A DNA stretch of 64,000 nucleotides from Porphyromonas vaginalis (GCF_958301595.1 NZ_CATQJU010000001.1:1178001-1242000); one strand, 5' to 3'; numbered from the stretch's first letter, positions 8,397 to 17,894 are shown. Translations and numbers: made by a program. The notes: generated by a model not told the origin, from the sequence alone.

Positions 8397-10253
8397 TTAG
8401 GTGTCGTGTGTGTAGAGGATCTTTTGTCGGCTGATCTGCTCTGCAATGGCTTGGGAGGCTCCCGATAGCTCGCCATCGCGTAGGTAATACTCCATCATGA
8501 CGCGCCCGATGGGTACGCCGTAGGTGGCTCCGAAGCCTCCGTTCTCGACGTAGACGCTGATGGCTACTTTAGGGTCTTCGAGGGGTGCGAAGCCGATGAA
8601 GGCGGAGTGGTCTTTGCCAAAGCGGTTTTCGGCGGTGCCGGTCTTACCGCATACGTTGATTTCGCCTGGGGCGAAGTTTGCCCGACGACAGGTACCCGCT
8701 AGGACGGCACCATGCATCCCCTGTGCGATCTCCTCCCAGTAGGCTGGCGACACGACCGTATGGTGGGGCGTCCTATAGATGGAGTCTAGAGGGGTGTGTT
8801 CGATCTTGCGGACGACGTGGGGCTTGTAGTAGTATCCTCTATTGGCGATGATGGCAGCGAGGTTGGCCATCTGTAGCGGCGTGAGGAGCACCTCGCCCTG
8901 ACCGATGGAGAGGGAGATGATGGTGGAGGAGTTCCAGCGACTATATACGCGGTCGTAGACGGAGCTGTTGGGTATGAAGCCACGGTTTTCGCCTGCTAGG
9001 TCAATGCCGAGCTTGTATCCGAAGCCAAAGTCTACCATATAGTCTCGCCACTTATTGAGTGCATCCTGCACGCTGGGGTAGCGCTTGCGGTCGTCTAGAA
9101 GGAAGTGCAGTCCCCAGCAGAAGTAAGCATTGCAGGAGGTGGTCAGGGCACTACGCAGGTTGAGCGGAGAGGCGTGTCCGTGGCAGGCGGGTCGTCCACG
9201 CATACGAGGATAGCCCCGAGCGCAGGAGAGGAGCGTGGAGGTGGTGACGAGATGCTCCTGAAGCATCAAGGCACCCATGGCGGGCTTGAAGGTAGAGCCT
9301 GGGGGATAGGTACCCATGATGGCACGGTTGAAGAGTGGCTTGCCCTCCTGTAGTACGAGCTGCTGATGCGCCTTGCCTAGGCTCTTGCCTTGCAGCAGTC
9401 GCACGTCGTAAGAGGGCGATGAGACAAGACAGAGCACTTCGCCACTCTTGGGTTCGATCATGACGATGGCACCCCGCTTGCCCTGCAGGAGCTTTTCGCC
9501 TAGGCTCTGCAACCCTATATCGATGCTGAGGGTTAGGTCTTCGCCTGGGATCGCCTCTATGTCGTCGGCTCCGTCGTTGTAGCTTCCTTGGATCCTACCA
9601 CGAGCATCTCGGAGCAGGAGGTTGACTCCGTTGTGCCCCCGCAAGGTTTTGTCGTAGGTTCGCTCCACGCCGCTCTTGCCGACGTACTGACCGAGTGCGA
9701 GGGTGCTGTCGGCTTTGAGTTCCTCGGGGCTGGACTCGCCTAGGTAGCCGAGTAGCAGGGCGGCATTGGGCTGGTCGGAGCGACGTACAGCTCGGGGACG
9801 GAGTGTGAAGCCTGGTAGACGGAAGAGCTGCTCCTGTATGAATCCCGCTTCCTCGCTGGTGAGCTGTGACCAGAAGAGCTGCGGTGTAAAGGGCGAGTAC
9901 CCGGGATTGATGGAGCGGTCTCGCAGTGCAGCCATGCGCTCCTGTAGTTCTGTCTCGGAGGTGTGCAGGAGGTTGGCCAGCAGAGGTGTATCAAGGGTGT
10001 CGGCGAGCTCTTTGGTGGTGACGAGGAGGTCGTAGGCAGGCTCGTTGTAGACGAGGAGTGTCCCCTTGCGGTCATAGATGACGCCTCGATCGGGGAAGAT
10101 GACCTCTTCGTAAAGGGCATTGCGCATAGCGCGCTCCTTGTACTCAGAGCTGACGAGCTGCAGGTAGCCGAGGCGTATGACGTATAGCACGACGATGCCT
10201 ATGGCGATCAGCGGGAGGACAGCGATGCGTAGTCGATGACGTGGACGCTCCAT
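8397..10253 (-). CDS. mrdA: Penicillin-binding protein 2 (elongation transpeptidase)
   Basis: This is a class B PBP that cross-links side-wall peptidoglycan with RodA. It has 618 aa, with a single N-terminal membrane anchor (about residues 10-30, LPLIAIGIVVLYVIRLGYL), a pedestal/dimerisation domain, then the transpeptidase domain. All three active-site motifs are present: the serine motif STFK in GTYPPGSTFKPAMG (about 315), SCN in TTSCNAYF (about 370) and KTGT in CGKTGTAENRF (about 535). It starts 10 bases after mreD. The protein faces the periplasm. Confidence 0.95.
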   Translation of the reverse strand: MERPRHRLRIAVLPLIAIGIVVLYVIRLGYLQLVSSEYKERAMRNALYEEVIFPDRGVIYDRKGTLLVYNEPAYDLLVTTKELADTLDTPLLANLLHTSETELQERMAALRDRSINPGYSPFTPQLFWSQLTSEEAGFIQEQLFRLPGFTLRPRAVRRSDQPNAALLLGYLGESSPEELKADSTLALGQYVGKSGVERTYDKTLRGHNGVNLLLRDARGRIQGSYNDGADDIEAIPGEDLTLSIDIGLQSLGEKLLQGKRGAIVMIEPKSGEVLCLVSSPSYDVRLLQGKSLGKAHQQLVLQEGKPLFNRAIMGTYPPGSTFKPAMGALMLQEHLVTTSTLLSCARGYPRMRGRPACHGHASPLNLRSALTTSCNAYFCWGLHFLLDDRKRYPSVQDALNKWRDYMVDFGFGYKLGIDLAGENRGFIPNSSVYDRVYSRWNSSTIISLSIGQGEVLLTPLQMANLAAIIANRGYYYKPHVVRKIEHTPLDSIYRTPHHTVVSPAYWEEIAQGMHGAVLAGTCRRANFAPGEINVCGKTGTAENRFGKDHSAFIGFAPLEDPKVAISVYVENGGFGATYGVPIGRVMMEYYLRDGELSGASQAIAEQISRQKILYTHDT

Positions 10254-10263
10254 AGTTGATCCG

Positions 10264-10782
10264 CTAGCTCTGATGCCGTGGCAGGTGCTCTAGGAAGAGC
10301 ATCTGCAGGATCATCATGATGAGATAGGTCAGGAGCAAGCTGCTACCCAGCCGCAGAGCGTAGTACTCCCAGTCGAAGCCGCCTAGAGAGTCTAGCGTGA
10401 AGAGGACAAACTGATGTATCGCTACCATCTCAAGGATGACAAGCCAGATGCCCCAGCCATGTATGCGCATGGAGGGAGCGCGGCGTAGGTTGCTCTCAAT
10501 GTCTACGACGGGTGCTAGGAGGTAGTTGCGCAGGAAGCCGACGAGTGTCAAGGCGGCCATGTGCAGTCCAGGGGTGCCACTGAGGAGGTCGACGGAGAGA
10601 CCAACGAGCGCTCCGATGAGCGTGAGCCACTCTCTCGGAGTGTCTACGCTAAAGAGTAGCAGCGCAAAGAGATAGACCGAGGGGGTCGCATAGCGAAAGA
10701 GCTGTATGTAGTTAAAGACCTCTACCTGCAGCAGTACCAGCAGTACGATGCCTAGGGTCGTCCATATCATCTGTAGTCTCAT
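10264..10782 (-). CDS. mreD: Rod shape-determining protein MreD
   Basis: A 172-aa integral membrane protein with about five hydrophobic segments (first at residues 5-25). It contains LSGTPGLHMAALTLVGFLRNYL, where MreD proteins usually have a similar Gly/Pro loop. It is identified largely by its position: its ATG overlaps the mreC stop by four bases (translational coupling) and mrdA follows 10 bases later. It links MreC to the rest of the elongasome. Confidence 0.88.
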   Translation of the reverse strand: MRLQMIWTTLGIVLLVLLQVEVFNYIQLFRYATPSVYLFALLLFSVDTPREWLTLIGALVGLSVDLLSGTPGLHMAALTLVGFLRNYLLAPVVDIESNLRRAPSMRIHGWGIWLVILEMVAIHQFVLFTLDSLGGFDWEYYALRLGSSLLLTYLIMMILQMLFLEHLPRHQS

Positions 10783-11654
10783 AGCTCCTCTCTGCTCGCT
10801 TGCTCTTCTAGATTGATCGTATTGCCTCCCGTTATCACATAGACGTAGTGTAGCTGTCCGAAGTCTGTCGCCAGGAGTACCGGTAGCTCCTTACGATAGG
10901 TGATACGAGAGCCCTCGGCGCCATCGCCCTCTAGCCTGCCGATCATCATGCCTGGGGGAAAGATGGCGGAGTAGCCACTCGTCACGATCGTATCGCCGAC
11001 GGCGAGATGCGCATGCTTGGGCAAGCCCCGTACGATGCTCTCCGTGGGGGAGAGCTTTTGTCGCCACGAGAGATCTCCTACATGCCCCTCGCGGAGGGTC
11101 ATACAGCTGAGGGTTAGGCTCTCGTTGATGAGCGGTACGACCGTAGCGTAGCGAGGTCCCACCTGAGCGACGATGCCTACGACACCGCTCTGGGAGACGA
11201 CACCCATATTGGGCTTGATGCCGTCACGAGAGCCACGATCTATGGTCATCATATTGTTTGCCTTGAGATAGGTCAGGCTGACGACGCGTGCCGTCACAAA
11301 GGTAAAGCTGGGATCCTCTCGGACAATCGTGTCTAAGGAGTCTAATGGCGTCAGCACTTGTGGCACTACGGTGTCTGCGAGGAGGTACTCGAACTGCCTC
11401 TGTAGGGAGAGGTAGCGCCCTTCGAGCGTTGCCAGCTGTGCCGTGAGCTGCTGGTTCTCCTGCTGTAGCGAGAGGTAGGAGCGCCAGCGGGCGCCCTCGG
11501 TGTGAATCCTCCCCACGACAGACGAACTGGCAGCCGCTCCCACGAATGAGTGGTAGAGACTGCCATGAAAGAGTAGGAGCAAGGCGATCGCCTCACACAC
11601 CACTAGGAGCACCCAGTGCAGGTTAGCACGAAGGAGTTCGAGGAGACGACGCAT
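10779..11654 (-). CDS. mreC: Rod shape-determining protein MreC
   Basis: A 291-aa bitopic protein with a membrane helix at about residues 12-30, a periplasmic coiled coil at about 58-95 (rich in L/Q/E heptads, LQQENQQLTAQLATLEGRYL) and then the MreC beta-domain pair. VVSLTYLKANNMMTIDRGSRDGI and the following GVVSQSGVVGIVAQVG (about 130-170) are family landmarks. It scaffolds PBP2/RodA on the periplasmic side. It lies 41 bases after mreB and overlaps mreD by four bases. Confidence 0.93.
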   Translation of the reverse strand: MRRLLELLRANLHWVLLVVCEAIALLLLFHGSLYHSFVGAAASSSVVGRIHTEGARWRSYLSLQQENQQLTAQLATLEGRYLSLQRQFEYLLADTVVPQVLTPLDSLDTIVREDPSFTFVTARVVSLTYLKANNMMTIDRGSRDGIKPNMGVVSQSGVVGIVAQVGPRYATVVPLINESLTLSCMTLREGHVGDLSWRQKLSPTESIVRGLPKHAHLAVGDTIVTSGYSAIFPPGMMIGRLEGDGAEGSRITYRKELPVLLATDFGQLHYVYVITGGNTINLEEQASREEL

Positions 11655-11695
11655 TGCTGTCTTTTATTACTACTTATAGCGCCACGGACTGACCT

Positions 11696-12718
11696 TTAGT
11701 GAATGAGAAAGTTGTAACTATCTACATTCTTGAGTGCCTTGTCGGTACCCATAGCCACAGCGCGTAGTGGATCCTCGGGGACGTTGAACTGTATCGCGAA
11801 GCGACGTGTCAGTCTCTCGGCGAGACCGCGTAGTAGGGCGCCACCGCCTGTCAGAGAGATGCCGTTTTGTGTCACATCGGAGTAGAGCTCAGGAGGTGTA
11901 CTCTCGAGCGTCTTGAGGATAGCACTCTCGATCTTGACGATAGACTTGTCGAGGCACTGGGCGATCTCCTGATAGGAGACACTGATCTGTCGTGGCAGTG
12001 AGTCCATCAGGTCGGCACTCGTGACGACAAAGTCTTCGGGAGCGTTGTCTAGCTCAGCTAGGGCGCTACCTACCTCGATCTTGATCTGCTCTGCGGTACG
12101 CTCACCGACACGTACATTGTGCTTCTGGCGCATGTACTCCATGATGTCGTGGGTGAACTCGTCGCCAGCTACACGTATCGACTGCTTTGAGGAGATACCG
12201 CCGAGCGAGATGACGGCTATCTCGGTCGTACCACCGCCTATATCCACGACCATGTTGCCCTCAGGGGCGAGGACGTCTATGCCGATGCCAATAGCAGCCG
12301 CCATCGACTCATAGAGCATGTAGACGTCACGACCGCCAGCGTGCTCGCTTGAGTCCTTGACGGCGCGTATCTCCACCTCCGTACTGCCCGAAGGCACGCT
12401 GACCACCATACGTAGCGAGGGGGAGAAGAGCGAGTGCGACTTCTTATTGATCTGCTTGACCATGCCTCGGATCATCTTCTCGGCTGCGTCAAAGTCTGCT
12501 ATGACACCATCTCTGAGAGGACGCACGGAGCGTATGTACTCGTGTCCCTTCTCATAGATCTCTCGCGCCTTCGTACCTACGGCGATCACCTCATCGTTGC
12601 GCCGATCGAAGGCGATGACACTGGGCTCGTCAAAGACGATCTTCCCATCCTTCATTATAATCGTATTAGCTGTACCGAGGTCAATAGCTAATTCTTGTCG
12701 TAGTTTGAATAGTCCCAT
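11696..12718 (-). CDS. mreB: Rod shape-determining actin homologue MreB
   Basis: A 340-aa cytoplasmic ATPase that polymerises under the membrane and guides side-wall synthesis. The actin-fold motifs are visible: phosphate 1 DLGTANTIIMKDGK (residues 13-26), phosphate 2 VVDIGGGTTEIAVISLGG (about 157-174) and the adenosine motif LTGGGALLRGL (about 290). An amphipathic N-terminus MGLFKLRQEL is present. purH ends 24 bases upstream, so mreB may be transcribed from the purH promoter as well as any internal one. Confidence 0.96.
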   Translation of the reverse strand: MGLFKLRQELAIDLGTANTIIMKDGKIVFDEPSVIAFDRRNDEVIAVGTKAREIYEKGHEYIRSVRPLRDGVIADFDAAEKMIRGMVKQINKKSHSLFSPSLRMVVSVPSGSTEVEIRAVKDSSEHAGGRDVYMLYESMAAAIGIGIDVLAPEGNMVVDIGGGTTEIAVISLGGISSKQSIRVAGDEFTHDIMEYMRQKHNVRVGERTAEQIKIEVGSALAELDNAPEDFVVTSADLMDSLPRQISVSYQEIAQCLDKSIVKIESAILKTLESTPPELYSDVTQNGISLTGGGALLRGLAERLTRRFAIQFNVPEDPLRAVAMGTDKALKNVDSYNFLIH

Positions 12719-12742
12719 ATATCGTTTGGTTGTGACTAATGA

Positions 12743-14260
12743 TTAATGTCTAAAGTGGCGAATACCTGTCGTCACCATGGCGACGCCCTGCTCGTTGCAT
12801 GCGTCGATGCTCTCCTGGTCTCGTATCGATCCGCCAGGCTGTACGATCGCCGTGATGCCCGCGGCGGCTGCTAGATCCACACAATCACGGAAGGGGAAGA
12901 AGGCGTCGCTCGCCAGGACAGCCCCCTTGAGGTCAAAGCCAAAGGTGTGCGCCTTCTGGATCGCCTGTCTGAGTGCTGAGACACGAGAAGTCTGACCGAT
13001 GCCTGTCGCTAGGAGCTGGCTGTCACGGACTATAGCCAGAGCATTGCTCTTGCAGTACTTGACGATGCTCTCAGCCATACGTATGTCGGCCATCTCATCT
13101 TCGGTGGGCGTAGCCTCCGTGACAGAGGTGTAGACGACCGGCTCGGAGAGGACGTCAGGCGTCTGCACTAGGTAGCCACCCGCAGCTGTGCGGATGCTGT
13201 CTAGGTCTGGTAGGGGAGCTTTCTGTAGCAGGAGGATGCGCTTTGACTTCTCACCCAATATCTGCAAAGCTTCGGTGTCAAAGTCTGGCGCGATGAGTAC
13301 CTCAAAGAAGATGTGTGAGATCTGCTCTGCCGTCTCCTTGTCGATCGCTCTATTTGCCACTAGGATGCCGCCGAAGGCTGACTCCGTGTCTGCCTCATAA
13401 GCTGCTTGCCAAGCCTCCGAGATTGTCTCTCGTGAAGCTATACCGCACGGGTTCGTATGCTTGAGCACGGCAAAGGTCGGTGCTTCGAACTCCTGTATGA
13501 GATGCACAGCAGCGTCTAGATCCTGCAGATTGTTGTAGGATAGCTCTTTGCCCTGTAGTTTGTCAAAGTAGTGATCTAGGTCGCCGTAGTAGAAGCCCAT
13601 CTGGTGAGGGTTCTCGCCATAGCGTAGGACTCGTGGGTTGCGCCCCGAGAGATGGAGTGCCGTGTGAGCACCTGCGTCAAAGTAGTTGAAGATGTCACTA
13701 TCGTAGGTCGCCGTCACCTCAAAGGCGCGCAGTGCATAGCTCCTCCGCTCGGGGAGCGTTGTGGTACATCCGTCACGCTCCAATAGCTCTATGAGCCCAT
13801 CGTACTGATCACGATGCGAGCAGATGAGTACGTCGCGGTAGTTCTTTGCCGCAGCACGTATGAGGGAGATGCCACCTATGTCGATCTTCTCAATGATCTC
13901 CTCCTCACTAGCACCACTAGCGACCGTCTCAGCAAAGGGGTATAGGTCCACAATGACAAGGTCTATCAGGGGAAGGGCATACTGCGCCACCTGCTCCTCG
14001 TCATGCGCATTGTCTCGCCGTGCGAGGATACCTCCGAAGATCATTGGGTGGAGCGTCTTGACACGTCCTCCGAGTATAGCGGGTAGAGCGGTCAGAGCCT
14101 CTACTGGAGTACAGGGTATCCCGAGCGACTCGATATACTCTTGAGTACCTCCTGTGGAGACGATCTCTACCTCGGCAGCATGTAGTATACGTGCGATGCG
14201 ATCGATGCCCTCCTTGTGGTAGACTGATATGAGGGCTCGCCGGATAGGTCTTGTGGTCAT
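12743..14260 (-). CDS. purH: Bifunctional AICAR formyltransferase / IMP cyclohydrolase
   Basis: This enzyme catalyses the last two steps of IMP synthesis in the cytoplasm. The 505-aa protein has the usual two domains. The N-terminal IMP cyclohydrolase (MGS-like fold, about residues 1-190) contains [25 protein letters not shown] and [10 protein letters not shown]. The C-terminal AICAR transformylase contains the catalytic KHTNPCG motif (about 265) and ends with [15 protein letters not shown] and [11 protein letters not shown]. It is the first gene of the cell-shape cluster, a purH-mreBCD arrangement typical of Bacteroidetes. A -7 box lies about 90 bases upstream. Confidence 0.96.
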   Translation of the reverse strand: MTTRPIRRALISVYHKEGIDRIARILHAAEVEIVSTGGTQEYIESLGIPCTPVEALTALPAILGGRVKTLHPMIFGGILARRDNAHDEEQVAQYALPLIDLVIVDLYPFAETVASGASEEEIIEKIDIGGISLIRAAAKNYRDVLICSHRDQYDGLIELLERDGCTTTLPERRSYALRAFEVTATYDSDIFNYFDAGAHTALHLSGRNPRVLRYGENPHQMGFYYGDLDHYFDKLQGKELSYNNLQDLDAAVHLIQEFEAPTFAVLKHTNPCGIASRETISEAWQAAYEADTESAFGGILVANRAIDKETAEQISHIFFEVLIAPDFDTEALQILGEKSKRILLLQKAPLPDLDSIRTAAGGYLVQTPDVLSEPVVYTSVTEATPTEDEMADIRMAESIVKYCKSNALAIVRDSQLLATGIGQTSRVSALRQAIQKAHTFGFDLKGAVLASDAFFPFRDCVDLAAAAGITAIVQPGGSIRDQESIDACNEQGVAMVTTGIRHFRH

Positions 14261-14350
14261 AGTGCTTGTGGCGTGTGGTATAGGGTGAATAGCAGCTCTC
14301 CTAGGTAGCCTCTGAGAAGAGCCAGATCTCGGTCATAGCTACAGTAGCTA

Positions 14351-14358
14351 CAAAGGTA
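14351..14358 (-). promoter_or_regulatory. -7 box upstream of purH
   Basis: The minus strand reads TACCTTTG, an exact match to TAnnTTTG, with an inferred leader of about 85 bases. The -33 element is not obvious. Confidence 0.5.
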
Positions 14359-14408
14359 GTAAAAAGAGCGGATAAAGAGAGCTTTTTGCTAGCTGTTCTT
14401 TAGAAAAA

Positions 14409-14447
14409 AGCGATCACGTGAAGATGTTAAGCCTTCACGTGACCGCT
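14409..14447 (-). terminator. Intrinsic terminator after mdh
   Basis: The minus strand has AGCGGTCACGTGAAGG pairing with CTTCACGTGATCGCT, followed directly by TTTTTTCT. It lies 70 bases after the mdh stop. Confidence 0.8.
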
Positions 14448-14514
14448 CATTATTTATTCTCACCCCTAGACCAAAGGGGGAGTTATCGTCTTGTCAGACC
14501 GTCTCTGCGAAACT

Positions 14515-15513
14515 TTATAGGTTCGGATTGATCGTGTGCCACTCGGCAACGGGAGGTATGACGCCCATCTCGATGATCTGCTCGCGCATACCCTCTAGAT
14601 GCTTGTAGCTCTTGTCTAGAGCAGCCTCCTCTTCGGGTAGACCCTTGACCTCTTTGTAGGTTACGCCCTCACGAGTTATGGTCGTCTCACGTGCCATCAT
14701 CACATTCTTGTAGCGATGGTCATTGACGAAGCACCCTGCGGGCCAGCGGAAGGGCTCACCGCCCATAGCTGCGCGAATCATCTCGATGGAGACGTACGCA
14801 GGGCTCTGGAAGCTGGAGCGACCACGTAGTGCGATAATGTTGGCACCGCCCTTGATGACACGCTGCTGGAGCGCTGCCCACTGATCATGCGTGAGGCGAT
14901 CGGTGCCGATGAGCTCCGTCAGAGGCTTGCCATCGATGCGAGCTGTGCTGGCGAAGACAGCCATCTGCTCACCGTGACCACCATAGGTGCGTGTATTCGT
15001 CACCTGACTCTGCTGGAGACCAAAGTGCTTAGCTAGCTCGCTCTGCAGACGTGTGCTATCGAGCGCAGCAAGAGTGGTCACCTGTGAAGGCTTCAGGCCT
15101 GAGTGTATCAGCGTGACTAGACCCGTGATGTCTGCAGGGTTGAAGATGATGACCACATGGTTTACATCGGGGCAATACTTCTTGATATTGCGTCCCAGCT
15201 CAGCGGCTATCTCGGAGTTCCCCTTGAGGAGATCTTCGCGGGTCATGCCCTCCTTACGAGGTGCGCCACCAGAAGATACGATATACTTAGCTCCTTGCAG
15301 AGCCTCAGCGATGTCAGAGGTAAAGGTTAGATTGATTCCATCGAAGCCACAGTGACGCATCTCCTCCCAGACTCCTTCGAGTCCCTTAGCGTAGGGGTCA
15401 TATAGGCAGATGTTTGGGGTGAGACGCATCATGGCAGCCGTCTGTGCCATGTTTGATCCGATCATACCGGCAGCGCCGATGAGGACCAGCTTGTCTTGTG
15501 TTACGAAACTCAT
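14515..15513 (-). CDS. mdh: Malate dehydrogenase (NAD-dependent)
   Basis: This cytoplasmic enzyme interconverts oxaloacetate and malate, here probably in the reductive branch leading to fumarate and succinate or propionate. The 332-aa protein has the N-terminal dinucleotide loop GAAGMIGSNMAQ (residues 13-24). The substrate loop APRKEGMTREDLLKGN (about 83-98) carries the arginines that select dicarboxylic acids, and the catalytic histidine is in TYGGHGEQMAVF (about 185). This is the Bacteroidales-type MDH, longer than typical LDH/MDH at the C-terminus. It is a single gene with its own terminator. Confidence 0.93.
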   Translation of the reverse strand: MSFVTQDKLVLIGAAGMIGSNMAQTAAMMRLTPNICLYDPYAKGLEGVWEEMRHCGFDGINLTFTSDIAEALQGAKYIVSSGGAPRKEGMTREDLLKGNSEIAAELGRNIKKYCPDVNHVVIIFNPADITGLVTLIHSGLKPSQVTTLAALDSTRLQSELAKHFGLQQSQVTNTRTYGGHGEQMAVFASTARIDGKPLTELIGTDRLTHDQWAALQQRVIKGGANIIALRGRSSFQSPAYVSIEMIRAAMGGEPFRWPAGCFVNDHRYKNVMMARETTITREGVTYKEVKGLPEEEAALDKSYKHLEGMREQIIEMGVIPPVAEWHTINPNL

Positions 15514-15646
15514 AGTGTCTTATACTTGTTGAAGTGATTGATACGCGATCTCCTGTCTAGAATGGGAAAAGATCGAGAGCTGGTCACCTAACCTGCAAAA
15601 GGTCGTACGCACTAGCTCCCGATCTCTCCACTAGAGTGTTACCTTA

Positions 15647-16228
15647 CTAAGCCTCGTAGCGACGAGCGACCTCCTTCCAGTCGATGATAGACCAGAGATC
15701 CTTGACGTGGTCGGCACGGCGGTTCTGATAGCTTAGGTAGTAAGCGTGCTCCCATACGTCGAAGCACATCAGAGGCTTAAGTCCCTTGCGTAGTGGGTTG
15801 CCAGCGTTTGGCTCCTTCTCTATCGAGAGCTTGCCCTGGTTATCACAAGCTAGCCAAGCCCAGCCTGAGCCAAAGAGTGAGGTGCAGGCATCGTTGAAAG
15901 CCTTCTGAAACTCCTCAAAGCTGCCGAAGTCACGCTTGATAGCCTCAGCGAGCTTGCCCTCGGGCTGACCACCAGCGTTGGGCGCAAACTGGAGGAAGTA
16001 CATGTTGTGGTTCATCACCTGACCAGCCTGGTTGTACAGCTTGCCCTCAGCCTTGCGGACGATATCCTCTAGAGAGGCATCCTTTAGGTCAGAGTCGGGG
16101 AGTAGCTTATTAAGTGTATCTACGTAGCCCTTGAGGTGCTTGCCGTGGTGATACTGGATCGTCTCAGCGCTGATTACTGGCTCAAGAGCGTCGTTTGCAT
16201 AGGGGAGCTTTATTAGTTCGTGTGTCAT
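15647..16228 (-). CDS. sodB: Superoxide dismutase (Fe/Mn)
   Basis: The enzyme removes superoxide in the cytoplasm, an important aerotolerance function in an anaerobe. The 193-aa protein has the metal-binding histidine in QYHHGKH (His27), a second in VMNHNMYF (about 75), and the signature DVWEHAYYLSYQNRRADH carrying the Asp and third His (about 157-161). The GSGWAWLACD motif is the substrate-channel segment. The related Porphyromonas enzyme accepts either iron or manganese; the metal here cannot be read from sequence alone. It is monocistronic, with a 27-bp R1 palindrome upstream at 16294-16320. Confidence 0.95.
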   Translation of the reverse strand: MTHELIKLPYANDALEPVISAETIQYHHGKHLKGYVDTLNKLLPDSDLKDASLEDIVRKAEGKLYNQAGQVMNHNMYFLQFAPNAGGQPEGKLAEAIKRDFGSFEEFQKAFNDACTSLFGSGWAWLACDNQGKLSIEKEPNAGNPLRKGLKPLMCFDVWEHAYYLSYQNRRADHVKDLWSIIDWKEVARRYEA

Positions 16229-16293
16229 GTTGCTTTATCTGTTTATATTAAGTGTTACAAATGCGTTCTCTAGTCTCGCAGCTCATGCTATTA

Positions 16294-16320
16294 GAGACTG
16301 TTGCAAAAGTCAACAGTCTC
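16294..16320. repeat. R1 solo palindrome, copy 2 (27 bp)
   Basis: GAGACTGTTG, then CAAAAGT, then CAACAGTCTC: only the left palindrome of the R1 element. It is flanked on both sides by TATTA, an exact 5-bp direct repeat. It lies about 70 bases upstream of the sodB start. Confidence 0.85.
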
Positions 16321-16423
16321 TATTAGAGCTACCATCCTAGACAACATCACAAAGGTATATAAAAAGAGTTACAACTGCAAGTCCCCTCAAAGGGATCTCC
16401 CGCAAATCGTCACACGCTCTAGC

Positions 16424-16458
16424 TTCTAACCTCTAATCTCTAACCTCTAATCTCTAAA
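16424..16458 (-). repeat. TTAGARR heptamer array B
   Basis: Five perfect-phase 7-base units on the minus strand (TTAGAGA, TTAGAGG, TTAGAGA, TTAGAGG, TTAGAAG). Here the array stands alone, with no R2 next to it. Confidence 0.75.
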
Positions 16459-16463
16459 TATAT

Positions 16464-16500
16464 AGAGAGCCTACAATCCTCTGCGGACTGTAGGCTCTCT
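16464..16500. terminator. Hairpin between sodB and the IS element
   Basis: A perfect 12-bp stem AGAGAGCCTACA/TGTAGGCTCTCT, T-rich on both outer sides. It may once have ended the rplY transcript on the minus strand before the IS landed between them. Confidence 0.6.
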
Positions 16501-16521
16501 TTACTAGACGATCAAATGTCT

Positions 16522-16530
16522 ATCTGAGGC
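16522..16530 (+). repeat. Left target-site duplication of the IS element
   Basis: ATCTGAGGC, repeated exactly at 17886-17894 on the other side of the element. Confidence 0.9.
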
Positions 16531-17885
16531 CAATAGTGTCCTAAACGTTTTGCAGGATAAAGAGAAAAGGGTAGGTTTGTAATTGAGAAGAAAAACACAG
16601 CTAGTGAGAGCTGTCACAAACCACCCTTTTCAATGGCAAATATAACACTATTCGCACAAGTAATCCGACTCATACCTCGAGAAATCATCCAACGATTAGT
16701 CAAGAAGCATGGCACAGACAAGCATGCAAAAGGCTTTAACTCGTGGAGCCATTTGGTGACTATGATCTTCAGCCAATTCTCGAGTAGCGTGTCGCTACGT
16801 CAAATCTCAGAGGGGCTACAATCTGCCACGGGCAATCTCAACCACCTAGGTCTATCACGAGCTCCCTCCAAATCCAACATCAGTTACCAAAACGCCAATA
16901 GGAGTTCCCAATTCTTCCAAGATGTCTTTTATGCACTCTTCCAATATTTGGGACAGCACGGAGATCTCAAGCAGATAAAGAAACGGCTGAAGGCGAAGGT
17001 TTGTCTTCTAGACTCAACCCTAATGTCCCTATGTCTCAGTATGTATGACTGGGCTCTCTATACTCATACGAAAGGAGCCGTCAAGATGCATACAGTGCTT
17101 GATTTTGAGACACTTCTGCCTGAATTCGTCTGTATAAGCAATGGCAAGGGAGCCGACAATACGATTGCCAAAAAGCTCCCCTTTGCCCGAGGAACCATCG
17201 TTGTAGCTGATCGAATCTACAGCGATACTGAGCTTCTGAATCATTGGGACAGCACAGGTGTGATTTTCATCGTCAGAGGAAGAGACAACATCCAATTTGA
17301 GTCAATAAGGGAGAGAGATTTGCCTGATACGACATCTCAAGAGATACTGATAGATGAAGAGGTGAGACTGACAGGTGTAGAGACAGCGAGCAAGTACCCT
17401 AAGAAGATTCGTAGAATAGGCATCTACAATGTTCAAGGAGGTTACACGATTGACTTGTATACCAATGACTTTACGCATGCAGCCAGTACTGTTGCAGCGC
17501 TATATCGCTCACGTTGGAAGATTGAGATCTTCTTTAGAAACCTCAAGCAAAACCTGCATATCAAGAGTTTTCTGGGAACTTCTCAAAACGCTGTCGAGAT
17601 TCAGATTTGGACGGCTCTGATTACGATTCTCTTACTTCAATATCTCAAGCGAATAGCAAAACACCCCTGGTGTCTCTCCAATTTAACAGCATCCTTGAGA
17701 CTCAACACGTTCACCAAAATCGGCCTCTTTCAGTGGATAAATGAGCCGTTTTCACCGCCTCCAGACGAGACCGAAATAGCATAGGGGGGATACCCCCGTT
17801 TTTACAGCAAATGTCAAGGGGCGATTGACCCGCTTGACAGCTATCTTACACCCATCGCCCGCAAAAAACGTTTAGGACACTATTG
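16531..17885 (+). mobile_element. Complete IS4-family-like insertion sequence (1,355 bp)
   Basis: The element is bounded by a 21-bp inverted repeat, CAATAGTGTCCTAAACGTTTT at the left and its reverse complement at the right. It is flanked by a perfect 9-bp duplication ATCTGAGGC. It carries one intact transposase gene on the plus strand. A 9-bp duplication fits the IS4 range as I recall it. Intact ends, gene and duplication point to a recent insertion, into the intergenic space between rplY and sodB. Its ends are unrelated to the R1, R2 or R3 repeats. Confidence 0.93.
16633..17784 (+). CDS. IS4-family transposase
   Basis: A 383-aa DDE transposase. The N-terminal 75 residues resemble the DUF4372 DNA-binding region common in this group (GFNSWSHLVTMIFSQFS, SLRQISEGL). 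Catalytic-core landmarks are CLLDSTLMSLCLS (first Asp, about 128), IVVADRIYSD (second Asp, about 195) and the IS4 YREK-type motif YRSRWKIEIFFRNLKQNLH (about 290-308), which carries the Glu. It starts 102 bases inside the left end and appears full length and functional. It is visibly more AT-rich than the neighbouring genes. Confidence 0.94.
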   Translation: MANITLFAQVIRLIPREIIQRLVKKHGTDKHAKGFNSWSHLVTMIFSQFSSSVSLRQISEGLQSATGNLNHLGLSRAPSKSNISYQNANRSSQFFQDVFYALFQYLGQHGDLKQIKKRLKAKVCLLDSTLMSLCLSMYDWALYTHTKGAVKMHTVLDFETLLPEFVCISNGKGADNTIAKKLPFARGTIVVADRIYSDTELLNHWDSTGVIFIVRGRDNIQFESIRERDLPDTTSQEILIDEEVRLTGVETASKYPKKIRRIGIYNVQGGYTIDLYTNDFTHAASTVAALYRSRWKIEIFFRNLKQNLHIKSFLGTSQNAVEIQIWTALITILLLQYLKRIAKHPWCLSNLTASLRLNTFTKIGLFQWINEPFSPPPDETEIA

Positions 17886-17894
17886 ATCTGAGGC
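17886..17894 (+). repeat. Right target-site duplication of the IS element
   Basis: ATCTGAGGC directly follows the right inverted end. Eight bases further on, a nested hairpin (GACCTC...GAGGTC with AGGCGT/ACGCCT, 17898-17940) downstream of rplY may be its original terminator. Confidence 0.9.

Noticed and set aside
16633-17784. IS4-like transposase as the mobiliser of R1
   Set aside because: Its inverted ends (CAATAGTGTCC) and 9-bp duplication do not match R1 ends (GAGACTGTTGCA) or 5-6 bp duplications.
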